Of a DNA stretch of 6,976 bases, positions 1 to 5,968 are shown piece by piece. The notes beneath the pieces were generated by a model. That model made no database searches. It was not told where the DNA came from and saw nothing but the letters and a program-made list of their open reading frames with translations. Position numbers and translations under genes: made by a program. Numbering within the stretch: position 1 is the first letter of the stretch; every line of letters starts with the position of its first letter. Origin of the DNA: Spartobacteria bacterium (lineage in GTDB: Bacteria; Verrucomicrobiota; Verrucomicrobiia; Chthoniobacterales; Terrimicrobiaceae); the NCBI GenBank assembly GCA_947487745.1, contig CANKXQ010000071.1, positions 1 through 6,976 of the forward strand, given 5' to 3'.

Positions 1-230
1 GATGCTGCACCATGGGGCACACTCAGCAACCACGAGGCGAAGGCATCGAGTGCCGATGCCAGAGCGATGTGGATGACAATCAAGCTACCGAGAAAGGACA
101 ACTATCTCTACTCCGGAAAACGCTCGGGAGCTAGGCGGCGCACCTTGCGCCAACCGCGCCAATAAAGAAAAGCTGCAAGAAACAAGCCGAGCGCAGGCAC
201 GGACTCGTAGCTCAAGGAGGCGAGCACCAC
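1..230 (-). pseudogene. ctaG: CtaG-like cytochrome c oxidase assembly protein, 5' part, disrupted, cut by window edge
   Basis: Read on the minus strand from about 230, the translation gives a first membrane segment followed by a basic stretch (ESVPALGLFLAAFLYWRGWR, then KVRRLAPERFPE). It then meets TAG at 110-108, one Arg codon and TAG at 104-102. The same frame continues with LSFLGSLIVIHIALASALDA and FASWLLSV, a second membrane segment. This order (YxRG plus basic loop, ERFPxWR, FLxG, LASxLDAxAS) is the N-terminal pattern of the caa3_CtaG family, membrane proteins that help assemble cytochrome c oxidase. The next conserved element, HMxQH, appears as MVQH at 13-2 but in a different frame. The gene therefore carries two nonsense codons and one frame break within 230 bases. 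It follows the USP gene on the same strand. The start is uncertain: GTG at 230-228 or TTG at 263-261 are possible. Family assignment is from recalled motifs. Decay is my reading, though sequence errors could explain part of it. Confidence 0.72.
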
Positions 231-268
231 TGAGGCTTGGGCGTTTCCCCTGTCTCGTGACAAACGCC

Positions 269-1087
269 TTAAATCGGGATGATGGCACCTTCCTCCATCG
301 CGCTGCGGGGAGGTTTTCCGAAAAGAAAAAGCCTGCTGGGAATGACCTGCTCGAGCCACCCGAGATACGGCGGCAGGATGCGCTGACCCGCCTTCCAACC
401 GGATTCCACAAAGAGGAAATCGGGAGCCATTTCCTGCACCACCTCGCAAATCATAAAACCGGTGTTGGATCGGATGCGGCGCAAATCGACAGCCGGGGTG
501 ATGCCGCTGAGTTCATCGCAAATATCATCAAGCGACCCCTCTTCCGACTCGGCTCCGAGGAGCGTGCGGCGTGCCAGCGCGAAGGGACTATCCGCCGCGA
601 GGATCGAGATTTTGGCGGGTTTGAGCGTCTTGAGGGTTTCCTTGGCAGCCCGCCAGCGAGGCGAATGAGCCTCCACCAGAAGGCAGGCGTTCAGCTCGGC
701 GGGGGACTCCTCCTTGGGATCAGGAATCAGTAAAAGGTCGCATGGCGTGCGCGAAAAAAGCTCACGCACGATGGTGCCGGTGAAATTTCGCGGGTCGTTG
801 GGACGGGCAATCGTGCCGGCGATGAAGAGATCGAATTTTTCATTCGTTGCAGCGGTGACCAATGCCTGAGCCGGAGTGCCTCCCTCACACCAGTAGATCT
901 CCACATTTTCCCTGGTCAAGTCCGAAAAAACTTCCTTGAAACTCGACGCTTTTTCCTCCGTGCGCTCGCCTGCATGGAGGACGCTCAAGCGAGCGCCAAA
1001 CGCCCTTGCAGCGCGGTCGGCCTCGGCCAGAACAGCCCGAAAACGGGGTGAGAATGTCGATGCAACGGCGAAGTGGAGAGTGGACAT
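269..1087 (-). CDS. Universal stress protein (UspA-like), two tandem domains
   Basis: This 272-residue soluble protein has no signal peptide or membrane segment. Residues 4-122 fit one UspA fold: an initial strand (HFAVASTFS), a helix ending in a strand (ARLSVLHAG, 32-40), and a closing part with AGTIARP (90-96), FTGTIVREL (102-110) and the last strand CDLLLIP (116-122). Residues 131-260 look like a second, more diverged copy ending in the strand SRLFLFG. ATP-binding USPs carry a G-x2-G-x9-G-S/T loop; here only parts remain (AGT at 90-92, GT at 104-105), so nucleotide binding is doubtful. Proteins of this family are cytoplasmic and linked to stress tolerance, but no specific role can be read from the sequence. 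It lies 32 bases downstream of the EVE gene on the same strand, so the two may be cotranscribed. There is no Shine-Dalgarno sequence before the ATG at 1087-1085. Confidence 0.8.
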   Translation of the reverse strand: MSTLHFAVASTFSPRFRAVLAEADRAARAFGARLSVLHAGERTEEKASSFKEVFSDLTRENVEIYWCEGGTPAQALVTAATNEKFDLFIAGTIARPNDPRNFTGTIVRELFSRTPCDLLLIPDPKEESPAELNACLLVEAHSPRWRAAKETLKTLKPAKISILAADSPFALARRTLLGAESEEGSLDDICDELSGITPAVDLRRIRSNTGFMICEVVQEMAPDFLFVESGWKAGQRILPPYLGWLEQVIPSRLFLFGKPPRSAMEEGAIIPI

Positions 1088-1106
1088 GGATTGGTTAGAG
1101 CGCAGG

Positions 1107-1119
1107 CCTGAGCGTCAGG
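1107..1119. other. Small hairpin between EVE and USP genes
   Basis: CCTGA (1107-1111) and TCAGG (1115-1119) are inverted repeats around a three-base GCG loop, filling the gap between the EVE stop codon and the USP start. An 8-base palindrome CAGGCCTG (1103-1110) overlaps it. No T run follows on either strand, so it is not a typical intrinsic terminator. It may be chance, or a minor mRNA structure or processing site. Confidence 0.25.
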
Positions 1120-1527
1120 TCACTTTTTGGAAATCTGCACGATTTTTTCAAAGGCCGCTTTTGTGAGTGGCATCACGCTGAGGCGCGATTGACGCAAGAG
1201 TCCGATCCCGGCAAGCGAGGGTTCGGCTTTGATTTGCTCAAGAGAGACAGAGTGCTTCAAAGCGCCTACGGGTTTTAAATCCACACACGACCAGTCGCCT
1301 TCGGATGCTGTTGGATCGGGGTAGGCCGAGCGCACCACCTCGGCAATGCCAACGACGGATTTACCGGTCACACTGTGGTAGTAGAGCACATGGTCGCCCG
1401 GCTCCATGGCGCGAAGGTGGTTCCTCGCTTGGAAATTCCTCACGCCGGTCCAGGCCGTTTTTCCGTCCCTCACGAAATCCTCCCACGCGTAGGCTGTGGG
1501 TTCCTGCTTAACAAGCCAGTAGTTCAT
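1120..1527 (-). CDS. EVE domain protein (PUA-like, Thy28 family)
   Basis: This 135-residue protein is almost entirely one EVE domain. Typical features are the opening WLVKQEP (residues 4-10), TAWTGVRNFQARNHLRAM with the family's W-x-GVRN-x-QARN core, GDHVLYYHS, VVGIAEVVR followed by AYPDPTA, and the closing LLRQSRLSVMPLT. EVE domains have a PUA-like fold and are thought to bind modified bases in DNA or RNA; the partner here is unknown. The region between PDPTA and WSCVDLKPV is shorter than in many members. I chose the ATG at 1527-1525 because family members start with this xYWLxK motif; the open frame runs back to 1893 but would read through the opposite-strand tmk gene and adds no family sequence. 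The stop is TGA. The gene is divergent from tmk and sits just upstream of the USP gene. No Shine-Dalgarno sequence is seen. Confidence 0.9.
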   Translation of the reverse strand: MNYWLVKQEPTAYAWEDFVRDGKTAWTGVRNFQARNHLRAMEPGDHVLYYHSVTGKSVVGIAEVVRSAYPDPTASEGDWSCVDLKPVGALKHSVSLEQIKAEPSLAGIGLLRQSRLSVMPLTKAAFEKIVQISKK

Positions 1528-1579
1528 TCGAGCTTTGCTAAAAGGAATTTCAGAGAATATCAAAGGACTTCCACTCAAA

Positions 1580-2212
1580 ATGTCGAAAAAAGGTCTCTTC
1601 ATCACATTCGAAGGCTCCGAGGCGTGCGGAAAATCCACCCAGATCACCCTCCTGGCCGACAAACTCCGCTCCTTGGGATTCGATCCCCTGCTCTTTCGCG
1701 AACCTGGAGGAACGCCTGCCGGCGAGGCGATTCGGCACCTCTTGCAACACGCTCCCGAAGGCGAGGCGCTGACTCCCGAAGCCGAGTTACTCCTCTTTGC
1801 AGCCAGCCGCGCGCAGCTCGTTCGGGAAAAAATCCTCCCAGCGCTTGAGGCCGGGCGCGTTGTTATTTGCGACCGCTTTCTGGATTCCACCACGGTCTAT
1901 CAAGGTGTGGCCCGCCGCATTCCGTCGGATGACACCGCGCGCATCAACTCCTTCGCAGTCGGGGATTGCCTGCCGGATGTCACCATCCTGCTCGAACTTG
2001 ACCACCAAACCTCAGTTACCCGCATGAGGGTCGCCAATCGCAAGCCCGACCGCATCGAACGCGAGTCGACAGAATTTTTCGAAGCCGTGCGCCAAGGCTA
2101 CCTAAAGCTTGCGAAAGAAAATCCCAAACGCGTGCACCAGGTCGACGCCTCGCGTTCGATCGAAGAAATCGCAGGTGCGGTTTGGACGAAAATCATGACG
2201 CATTTAAAATAA
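1580..2212 (+). CDS. tmk: Thymidylate kinase (dTMP kinase)
   Basis: This 210-residue enzyme phosphorylates dTMP to dTDP with ATP, an essential cytoplasmic step in dTTP synthesis. The length is normal for bacterial Tmk. Visible motifs are the P-loop FEGSEACGKST (residues 10-20), REPGGT (40-45), LLLFAASRAQ (70-79), the DR-x-x-DST motif as DRFLDSTTVYQG (98-109), the strand TILLELD (135-141), and an Arg-rich LID segment RMRVANRKPDRIERE (148-162) followed by the usual F-x-x-VRxGYL. The start at ATG 1580 puts the first strand six residues in, as expected; an in-frame TTG at 1535 adds only non-family residues. AAAGGA (1562-1567) could be a ribosome site but is 12 bases from the ATG. In many bacteria tmk is followed by holB; here it is followed by a leader and gnd. 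All key residues are present. Confidence 0.95.
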   Translation: MSKKGLFITFEGSEACGKSTQITLLADKLRSLGFDPLLFREPGGTPAGEAIRHLLQHAPEGEALTPEAELLLFAASRAQLVREKILPALEAGRVVICDRFLDSTTVYQGVARRIPSDDTARINSFAVGDCLPDVTILLELDHQTSVTRMRVANRKPDRIERESTEFFEAVRQGYLKLAKENPKRVHQVDASRSIEEIAGAVWTKIMTHLK

Positions 2213-2280
2213 GACCCTTAAATATTATTCAGTGTGCTTCTTGACTGCGGGCTGCATCGTTCTTTTTCCTAACGTCCCAA

Positions 2281-2309
2281 TTGCGAAGAATGCCTCCAAT
2301 CGATAAAAT
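2281..2309 (+). promoter_or_regulatory. Candidate sigma-70-type promoter for gnd
   Basis: TTGCGA (2281-2286) and TAAAAT (2304-2309) are separated by 17 bases, matching the -35 and -10 consensus at 4 of 6 and 5 of 6 positions. It lies in the AT-rich 197-base gap between tmk and gnd. Transcription would start near 2316, giving a leader of about 95 bases. AT-rich DNA yields such matches by chance, and the promoter consensus of this lineage is not known to me. Confidence 0.35.
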
Positions 2310-2409
2310 TTGATTTTTTTCTTAACATTTCCGCGAATTTTTTACATGGTCGTTGGGTTGGCAAAGGAGTGCATCTCGCATCCGCCAGCCAAAACATAAA
2401 AAACACATA

Positions 2410-3888
2410 ATGGAAAACACTACACCACAAGGAGACATCGGTCTCATCGGATTGGCCGTGATGGGCCAGAACCTCGTCCTCAACATGAACGACCACGGCT
2501 ACACGGTCGTCGTCTACAACCGCACCACCTCAAAAGTGGACGAATTTTTGGCAAATGAGGCAAAAGGCACAAAAGTTCAGGGTGCCCACTCCATTCAGGA
2601 ACTGGTTTCCAAACTCAAGCGCCCACGCCGCGTCATGATGCTCGTGAAGGCCGGCCAGCCGGTGGATGACTTTATTGCTCAAATCACCCCCTATCTGGAA
2701 CCCGGCGACATCATCATCGACGGTGGAAATTCGCTCTACAATGACACGAACCGCCGCCAGCGCGAACTCGAAGCCAAGGGTTTGCTTTTCATTGGAACGG
2801 GCGTTTCGGGTGGAGAAGAAGGCGCTCGCCGTGGACCAAGCATCATGCCCGGCGGGTCGCCTGCCGCATGGCCTCATGTGAAAGACATTTTCCAATCCAT
2901 TTCCGCTAAAGTGGAAGATGGCTCACCGTGCTGCGATTGGGTCGGCGAAGAGGGCGCAGGCCATTATGTAAAAATGGTGCATAACGGCATCGAATACGGG
3001 GACATGCAGCTAATTTGCGAGGCCTACAATATTCTGAAAAACGGCCTCGGCCTAAACGAGCAGGAACTGCACGATGTTTTCGCCGAGTGGAACAAAGGCG
3101 ACCTCGACAGCTACCTCGTCGAAATCAGCCGCGATATTTTTGCCAAAAAAGACACCGACGGCACACCGCTCTTGAGCAAAATCCTCGACACAGCTGGCCA
3201 AAAAGGCACCGGCAAGTGGACTGTGATCAACTCGCTCGAAATGGGAGTTCCGATTACCCTCATGGCGGAAGCAGTTTACGCTCGCTGCGTATCAGCCCTC
3301 AAGGAGGAGCGAGTGAAAGCCGCCCGCAAACTCAAAGGCCCAAACCCTTCCATTCCAGCCGCGCGCAATGCCAAAAAACGCGCCAAGCTCATCGACGAAG
3401 TCCGCCAAGCCCTCTACGCCTCGAAAATCATCAGCTACGCCCAGGGCTACATGCTCATGCGCGCCGCCGCTGCCGAATACGGCTGGAAGCTCAACTGGGG
3501 TGGCATCGCCCTCATGTGGCGCGGAGGTTGCATCATCCGCTCCCGCTTCCTCGGTAAGATTAAAGAAGCCTTCGACAAAAAACCAAAGCTCACGAACCTG
3601 CTCTTTGACGACTTTTTCAAAGGCGAAATGAAGAAAAACCAGAAAGCTTGGCGCAATGTGGTGGCAATCGCGGCCAAGCGCGGAATCCCGGTTCCCGCAT
3701 TCAGCACAGCCCTCTCGTTCTTCGACAGTTACCGCTCGGCGGTATTGCCTGCAAACCTGCTCCAAGCCCAACGCGACTTCTTTGGTGCCCACACCTACGA
3801 GCGCGTGGACAAACCCCGTGGCGAGTTCTTCCATACGAACTGGACTGGCCAAGGCGGCACCACCGCCTCCACGACCTACACGGTCTAA
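2410..3888 (+). CDS. gnd: 6-phosphogluconate dehydrogenase, decarboxylating (NADP+)
   Basis: This enzyme converts 6-phosphogluconate and NADP+ to ribulose 5-phosphate, CO2 and NADPH in the oxidative pentose phosphate pathway. The 492 residues are slightly longer than the 468 of E. coli Gnd. The N-terminal Rossmann domain has GLAVMGQNLVLN (14-25) and YNRT (36-39), the Asn-Arg-Thr pattern of NADP-specific members. Next come IIDGGNS (102-108), GVSGGEEGARRGPSIMPGG (131-149) and HYVKMVHNGIEYGDMQL (185-201), with the expected catalytic Lys188 and Glu195. The family signature ILDTAGQKGTGKW is at 258-270. The C-terminal domain ends with SYRSAVLPANLLQAQRDFFG and HTNW, which reaches the partner subunit's active site in known structures. 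ATG 2410 is chosen because it precedes the Rossmann strand by eight residues; an in-frame TTG at 2353 would add a poor extension. No Shine-Dalgarno sequence lies near this ATG. No zwf or pgl gene is in view. Confidence 0.97.
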   Translation: MENTTPQGDIGLIGLAVMGQNLVLNMNDHGYTVVVYNRTTSKVDEFLANEAKGTKVQGAHSIQELVSKLKRPRRVMMLVKAGQPVDDFIAQITPYLEPGDIIIDGGNSLYNDTNRRQRELEAKGLLFIGTGVSGGEEGARRGPSIMPGGSPAAWPHVKDIFQSISAKVEDGSPCCDWVGEEGAGHYVKMVHNGIEYGDMQLICEAYNILKNGLGLNEQELHDVFAEWNKGDLDSYLVEISRDIFAKKDTDGTPLLSKILDTAGQKGTGKWTVINSLEMGVPITLMAEAVYARCVSALKEERVKAARKLKGPNPSIPAARNAKKRAKLIDEVRQALYASKIISYAQGYMLMRAAAAEYGWKLNWGGIALMWRGGCIIRSRFLGKIKEAFDKKPKLTNLLFDDFFKGEMKKNQKAWRNVVAIAAKRGIPVPAFSTALSFFDSYRSAVLPANLLQAQRDFFGAHTYERVDKPRGEFFHTNWTGQGGTTASTTYTV

Positions 3889-3890
3889 CC

Positions 3891-3906
3891 CGCGCTTGCG
3901 CGTTTT
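3891..3906 (+). terminator. Terminator-like hairpin after gnd
   Basis: CGCG (3891-3894) and CGCG (3899-3902) form an all-GC stem around the loop CTTG, with C and G of the loop able to close a fifth pair, and four T residues follow (3903-3906). It starts two bases after the gnd stop codon, the usual place for an intrinsic terminator. The stem is short and the T run modest. The same bases encode the apparent first codons of the GT9 gene, so it could be chance or act as an attenuator between the two genes. Confidence 0.4.
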
Positions 3907-4959
3907 CATTCTCAAACCGACGCCATCGGCGACTTCATCCTCGCAACAGGATGCATTCGCCTCATGGCTCGGGAATTGAGTGAAAAAAATCTCATCATCG
4001 CGGTAAGGGCGGATGTCGCTCCGCTGGCAAAAGCCCAATTTCCTAACGCCGAAGTTATCCCACTCCACCTGAGGGAAAAACGGCGTCTCGTCAACTTGGC
4101 GACGGTGAATGTGGTCAACTGCTTGCCGGCTTGGCTGAGGCTTTTCTTTTTGAAAGTCGACGCCGCCATCTGCCTGCGCAGCATGCGCGCATATCTGCAC
4201 ACGATCACATTCTATCTCCCTCGGGCAAAACGCCGTATCGCTTGCGAAAACCTTCTCCTTGCAACCCCACGCATGCGGCGACCCGCCGTTGAGAATTTCG
4301 TCCGCTCCGCCTTCAAACCAACCCTCATCCCCTACCCTGCGGCCGAACGACTTCCCACCGATGTCGAAGCAAACCGCTTGATAGCCGAGGAAGTCCTCCA
4401 ACGCAAGGTATCCGATGAAGAAATCCTGCCCACACTGACGCCTCCACGCGAGGTTTCTGCCAAAAACTACTGGCTACTATGCCCATTCAGCTCTACGAAA
4501 TCCAAGGATTACCCCGCCGAGGCATGGGCTCGCGCTTTGAAACTCCTTGACCACGAGCGCGCTGAAACCCCGCTCCACCTTGCTGCCGGGCCAAGTCAAG
4601 CAGACCGTCTCCAAGAATTCGCCTGCACTCTTCAATCCGCTGGCATCGCCAACATCCACCTCGCCCCCCCTGTCCCGCTCCCCGATTTCCTGCAATCCAT
4701 CGCCGAAGCCCGCCTCGTCCTGACGGTCGATACCGCTGCAGCCCACATGGCCTGCGCCCTCCAAACTCCCGCCGTCATCGTCTCCGCCGGCCAGCACCCC
4801 GGAGTCTACGCCCCCTACTCAAAAAACGGCCGCCAAAAATGGCTCCTCCCTCCCGGCGATCTTCCAAAAGGCGAATGGCGCCAGCATTTCACTCCGGAAA
4901 TGATGGCCGACTGCATGCGATCAGTTTTTTCAACTGGAGGGAGTGTTTACCGATTTTAA
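3896..4959 (+). pseudogene. GT9 heptosyltransferase-like glycosyltransferase, with apparent one-base frameshift
   Basis: The long frame from ATG 3964 encodes 331 residues of a glycosyltransferase family 9 protein, a family that adds heptose or related sugars to the LPS core at the inner face of the cytoplasmic membrane. The C-terminal nucleotide-sugar domain has WLLCPFSSTKSKDYPAEAWA and VDTAAAHMACAL plus TPAVIV, the family's DTxxxHxAxAL-TP motif (Asp256, His261 from ATG 3964). The N-terminal family motif TDAIGDFILATG lies upstream of that ATG in the same frame (3916-3951) but has no start codon. The preceding strand MRVFILK is in another frame, from TTG at 3896. One additional A in the AAA at 3914-3916 would join them as RVFILKTDAIGDFILATG and give a normal 354-residue protein. 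This is either a true frameshift mutation or a homopolymer sequence error. As written, only an N-terminally truncated product from 3964 could be made. It follows gnd closely and precedes the DUF3800 gene by nine bases. Confidence 0.85.
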
Positions 4960-4968
4960 ATCCTGTCC

Positions 4969-5793
4969 GTGCCTGACCAAAACTCCATACCTTTGTCCAT
5001 CGCACACCGCTTCATAGACGAAGTCGGCGACACTACATTTTACGGCAAAGGCAGAGAAGTGATTCTCGGCAAAGAGGGAGTCTCATTGGTTTTTGGCATG
5101 AGCATCGTCAAGTTTAGCCGTCCTGTGGCCGAAGTGCGTTCGGAAATCATCGCACTCCAAAAGCAAGTCGAAGGCGATCCCTTGCTCAACACCATTCCCA
5201 GCATAGTGAAACGCATGAACAACGGCGGCTTTTTCTTCCATGCCTGCAAGGACTCGGATGATGTCCGAGCCATTTTCCTCCGCTATCTCCGCGAACTGAA
5301 CTGCGAGGCTGAAATTGTCATCGCCCGGAAGATCCACTCCCTCTTCCTCAATAAACACCACGGCAAGGACAACGAATTTTACGCGGATGTCCTTTCGCAC
5401 TTGATCAAGAACTGCCTAAAACAGCCCCGTCGCATCGTGCTGAACATCGCCGAACGGGGTTCGAGCACCCGTGGCAGGGTGCTCGAAGACGCTCTCGCCA
5501 AAGCCACCGGAAGAGCGGGAAAACACTGGGAATCTGCCGATTTGAAAGCCGAGGTTGTTTTCAATGTCCAGACGCCCTTGCGTGACCCCTTGTTGGCTGT
5601 CCCAGACTACCTTGGCTGGGCGGTGCAACGCGTGTTTGAGAAAGGGCAAACACGTTATTACGACTATCTGGGGGAGAAAATCCGCTCGGTTATTGACCTT
5701 TATGACTCGGAGAGATTCGGCGAAAACAAAAATCACTACGACCAAAAGAACCCGCTGACTTCCCAAAACAAATTAGGTCCACCATCCACCTAA
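4969..5793 (+). CDS. DUF3800 domain protein
   Basis: This 274-residue protein matches the DUF3800 pattern. The opening strand ends in an acidic motif, FIDEVGD (residues 15-21; family D-E-x-G-D). A middle segment reads FFFHACKDSDDVRAIFLRYL (88-107). The C-terminal block is DPLLAVPDYLGWAVQRVFEK (206-225) followed by TRYYDYL, the family's L-Q-x-A-D-x-x-x-W-A-x-x-R region. DUF3800 is considered RNase H-like, with the conserved acidic residues (here Asp17, Glu18, Asp21, Asp213) as candidate metal ligands. Biochemical function is unknown, and members are often scattered among accessory genes. There is no signal peptide or membrane segment. The GTG at 4969 is the only start between the preceding in-frame stop and the DEVGD strand. 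GGAGGGAG (4936-4943) lies too far upstream to serve it. The last 25 residues are polar and probably disordered. It may be cotranscribed with the GT9 gene. Confidence 0.82.
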   Translation: MPDQNSIPLSIAHRFIDEVGDTTFYGKGREVILGKEGVSLVFGMSIVKFSRPVAEVRSEIIALQKQVEGDPLLNTIPSIVKRMNNGGFFFHACKDSDDVRAIFLRYLRELNCEAEIVIARKIHSLFLNKHHGKDNEFYADVLSHLIKNCLKQPRRIVLNIAERGSSTRGRVLEDALAKATGRAGKHWESADLKAEVVFNVQTPLRDPLLAVPDYLGWAVQRVFEKGQTRYYDYLGEKIRSVIDLYDSERFGENKNHYDQKNPLTSQNKLGPPST

Positions 5794-5807
5794 GCGGGAT
5801 ACCCCGC
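5794..5807 (+). terminator. Weak hairpin immediately after DUF3800 gene
   Basis: GCGGG (5794-5798) and CCCGC (5803-5807) flank a four-base ATAC loop directly after the TAA stop codon. No T run follows, so it is not a canonical intrinsic terminator. Its position right at the gene end is the only support for a role in mRNA 3' end formation or stability. Confidence 0.25.
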
Positions 5808-5930
5808 GACGCCATGGAGACGACTTTCAATGGAAGCAGACCTCCCCAAACAAACTACGATACAATCAATCCTGCAAACCAAATTTCATCTGGCAAAACT
5901 GACCTCGAACCGAAGCCCACGAGGCAGAAA

Positions 5931-5959
5931 TTGATTTTCCGACCCGTTCCGCCTTTACT
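5931..5959 (+). promoter_or_regulatory. Candidate promoter for cysS
   Basis: TTGATT (5931-5936) and TTTACT (5954-5959) are spaced by 17 bases and each matches the sigma-70 consensus at 4 of 6 positions. Transcription would begin near 5966, only about three bases before the cysS ATG, so the mRNA would be nearly leaderless. The rest of the 175-base gap (5794-5968) shows another -10-like TACAAT at 5861-5866 without a good -35 partner, and no other feature. Confidence 0.25.
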
Positions 5960-5968
5960 TCGCGGTCC

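Noticed and set aside
102..110. TAG recoded as a sense codon in this organism
   Set aside because: The intact genes here stop with TAA or TGA and never with TAG, which briefly made recoding tempting. But the sample is tiny, the ctaG-like gene also has a frame break, and none of the intact conserved genes contains an internal TAG.
1528..1893. N-terminal extension of the EVE protein
   Set aside because: The extra residues read through the opposite strand of tmk, match no EVE family sequence and are Arg/Ser-rich as expected for a shadow.
2202..2223. Inverted repeat ATTTAA/TTAAAT at the tmk end as a terminator
   Set aside because: The stem is only A-T pairs with a ten-base loop and no T run, so it should not be stable.
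2353..2409. Upstream TTG start for gnd
   Set aside because: It would add 19 residues unrelated to the family and itself lies upstream of the only purine-rich site.
3896..3921. Programmed -1 ribosomal frameshift in the GT9 gene
   Set aside because: The shift from the TTG frame to the TDAIGD frame is -1, but CTC-AAA-CCG is not a slippery heptamer: tRNA-Lys would re-pair on CAA with a mismatch. The A run is also far too short for transcriptional slippage. A missing base is simpler.
3292..4401. 369-residue antisense open frame across gnd and the GT9 gene
   Set aside because: It lies opposite strongly conserved coding sequence and its composition reflects the codon bias of the sense genes, with no recognisable domain.
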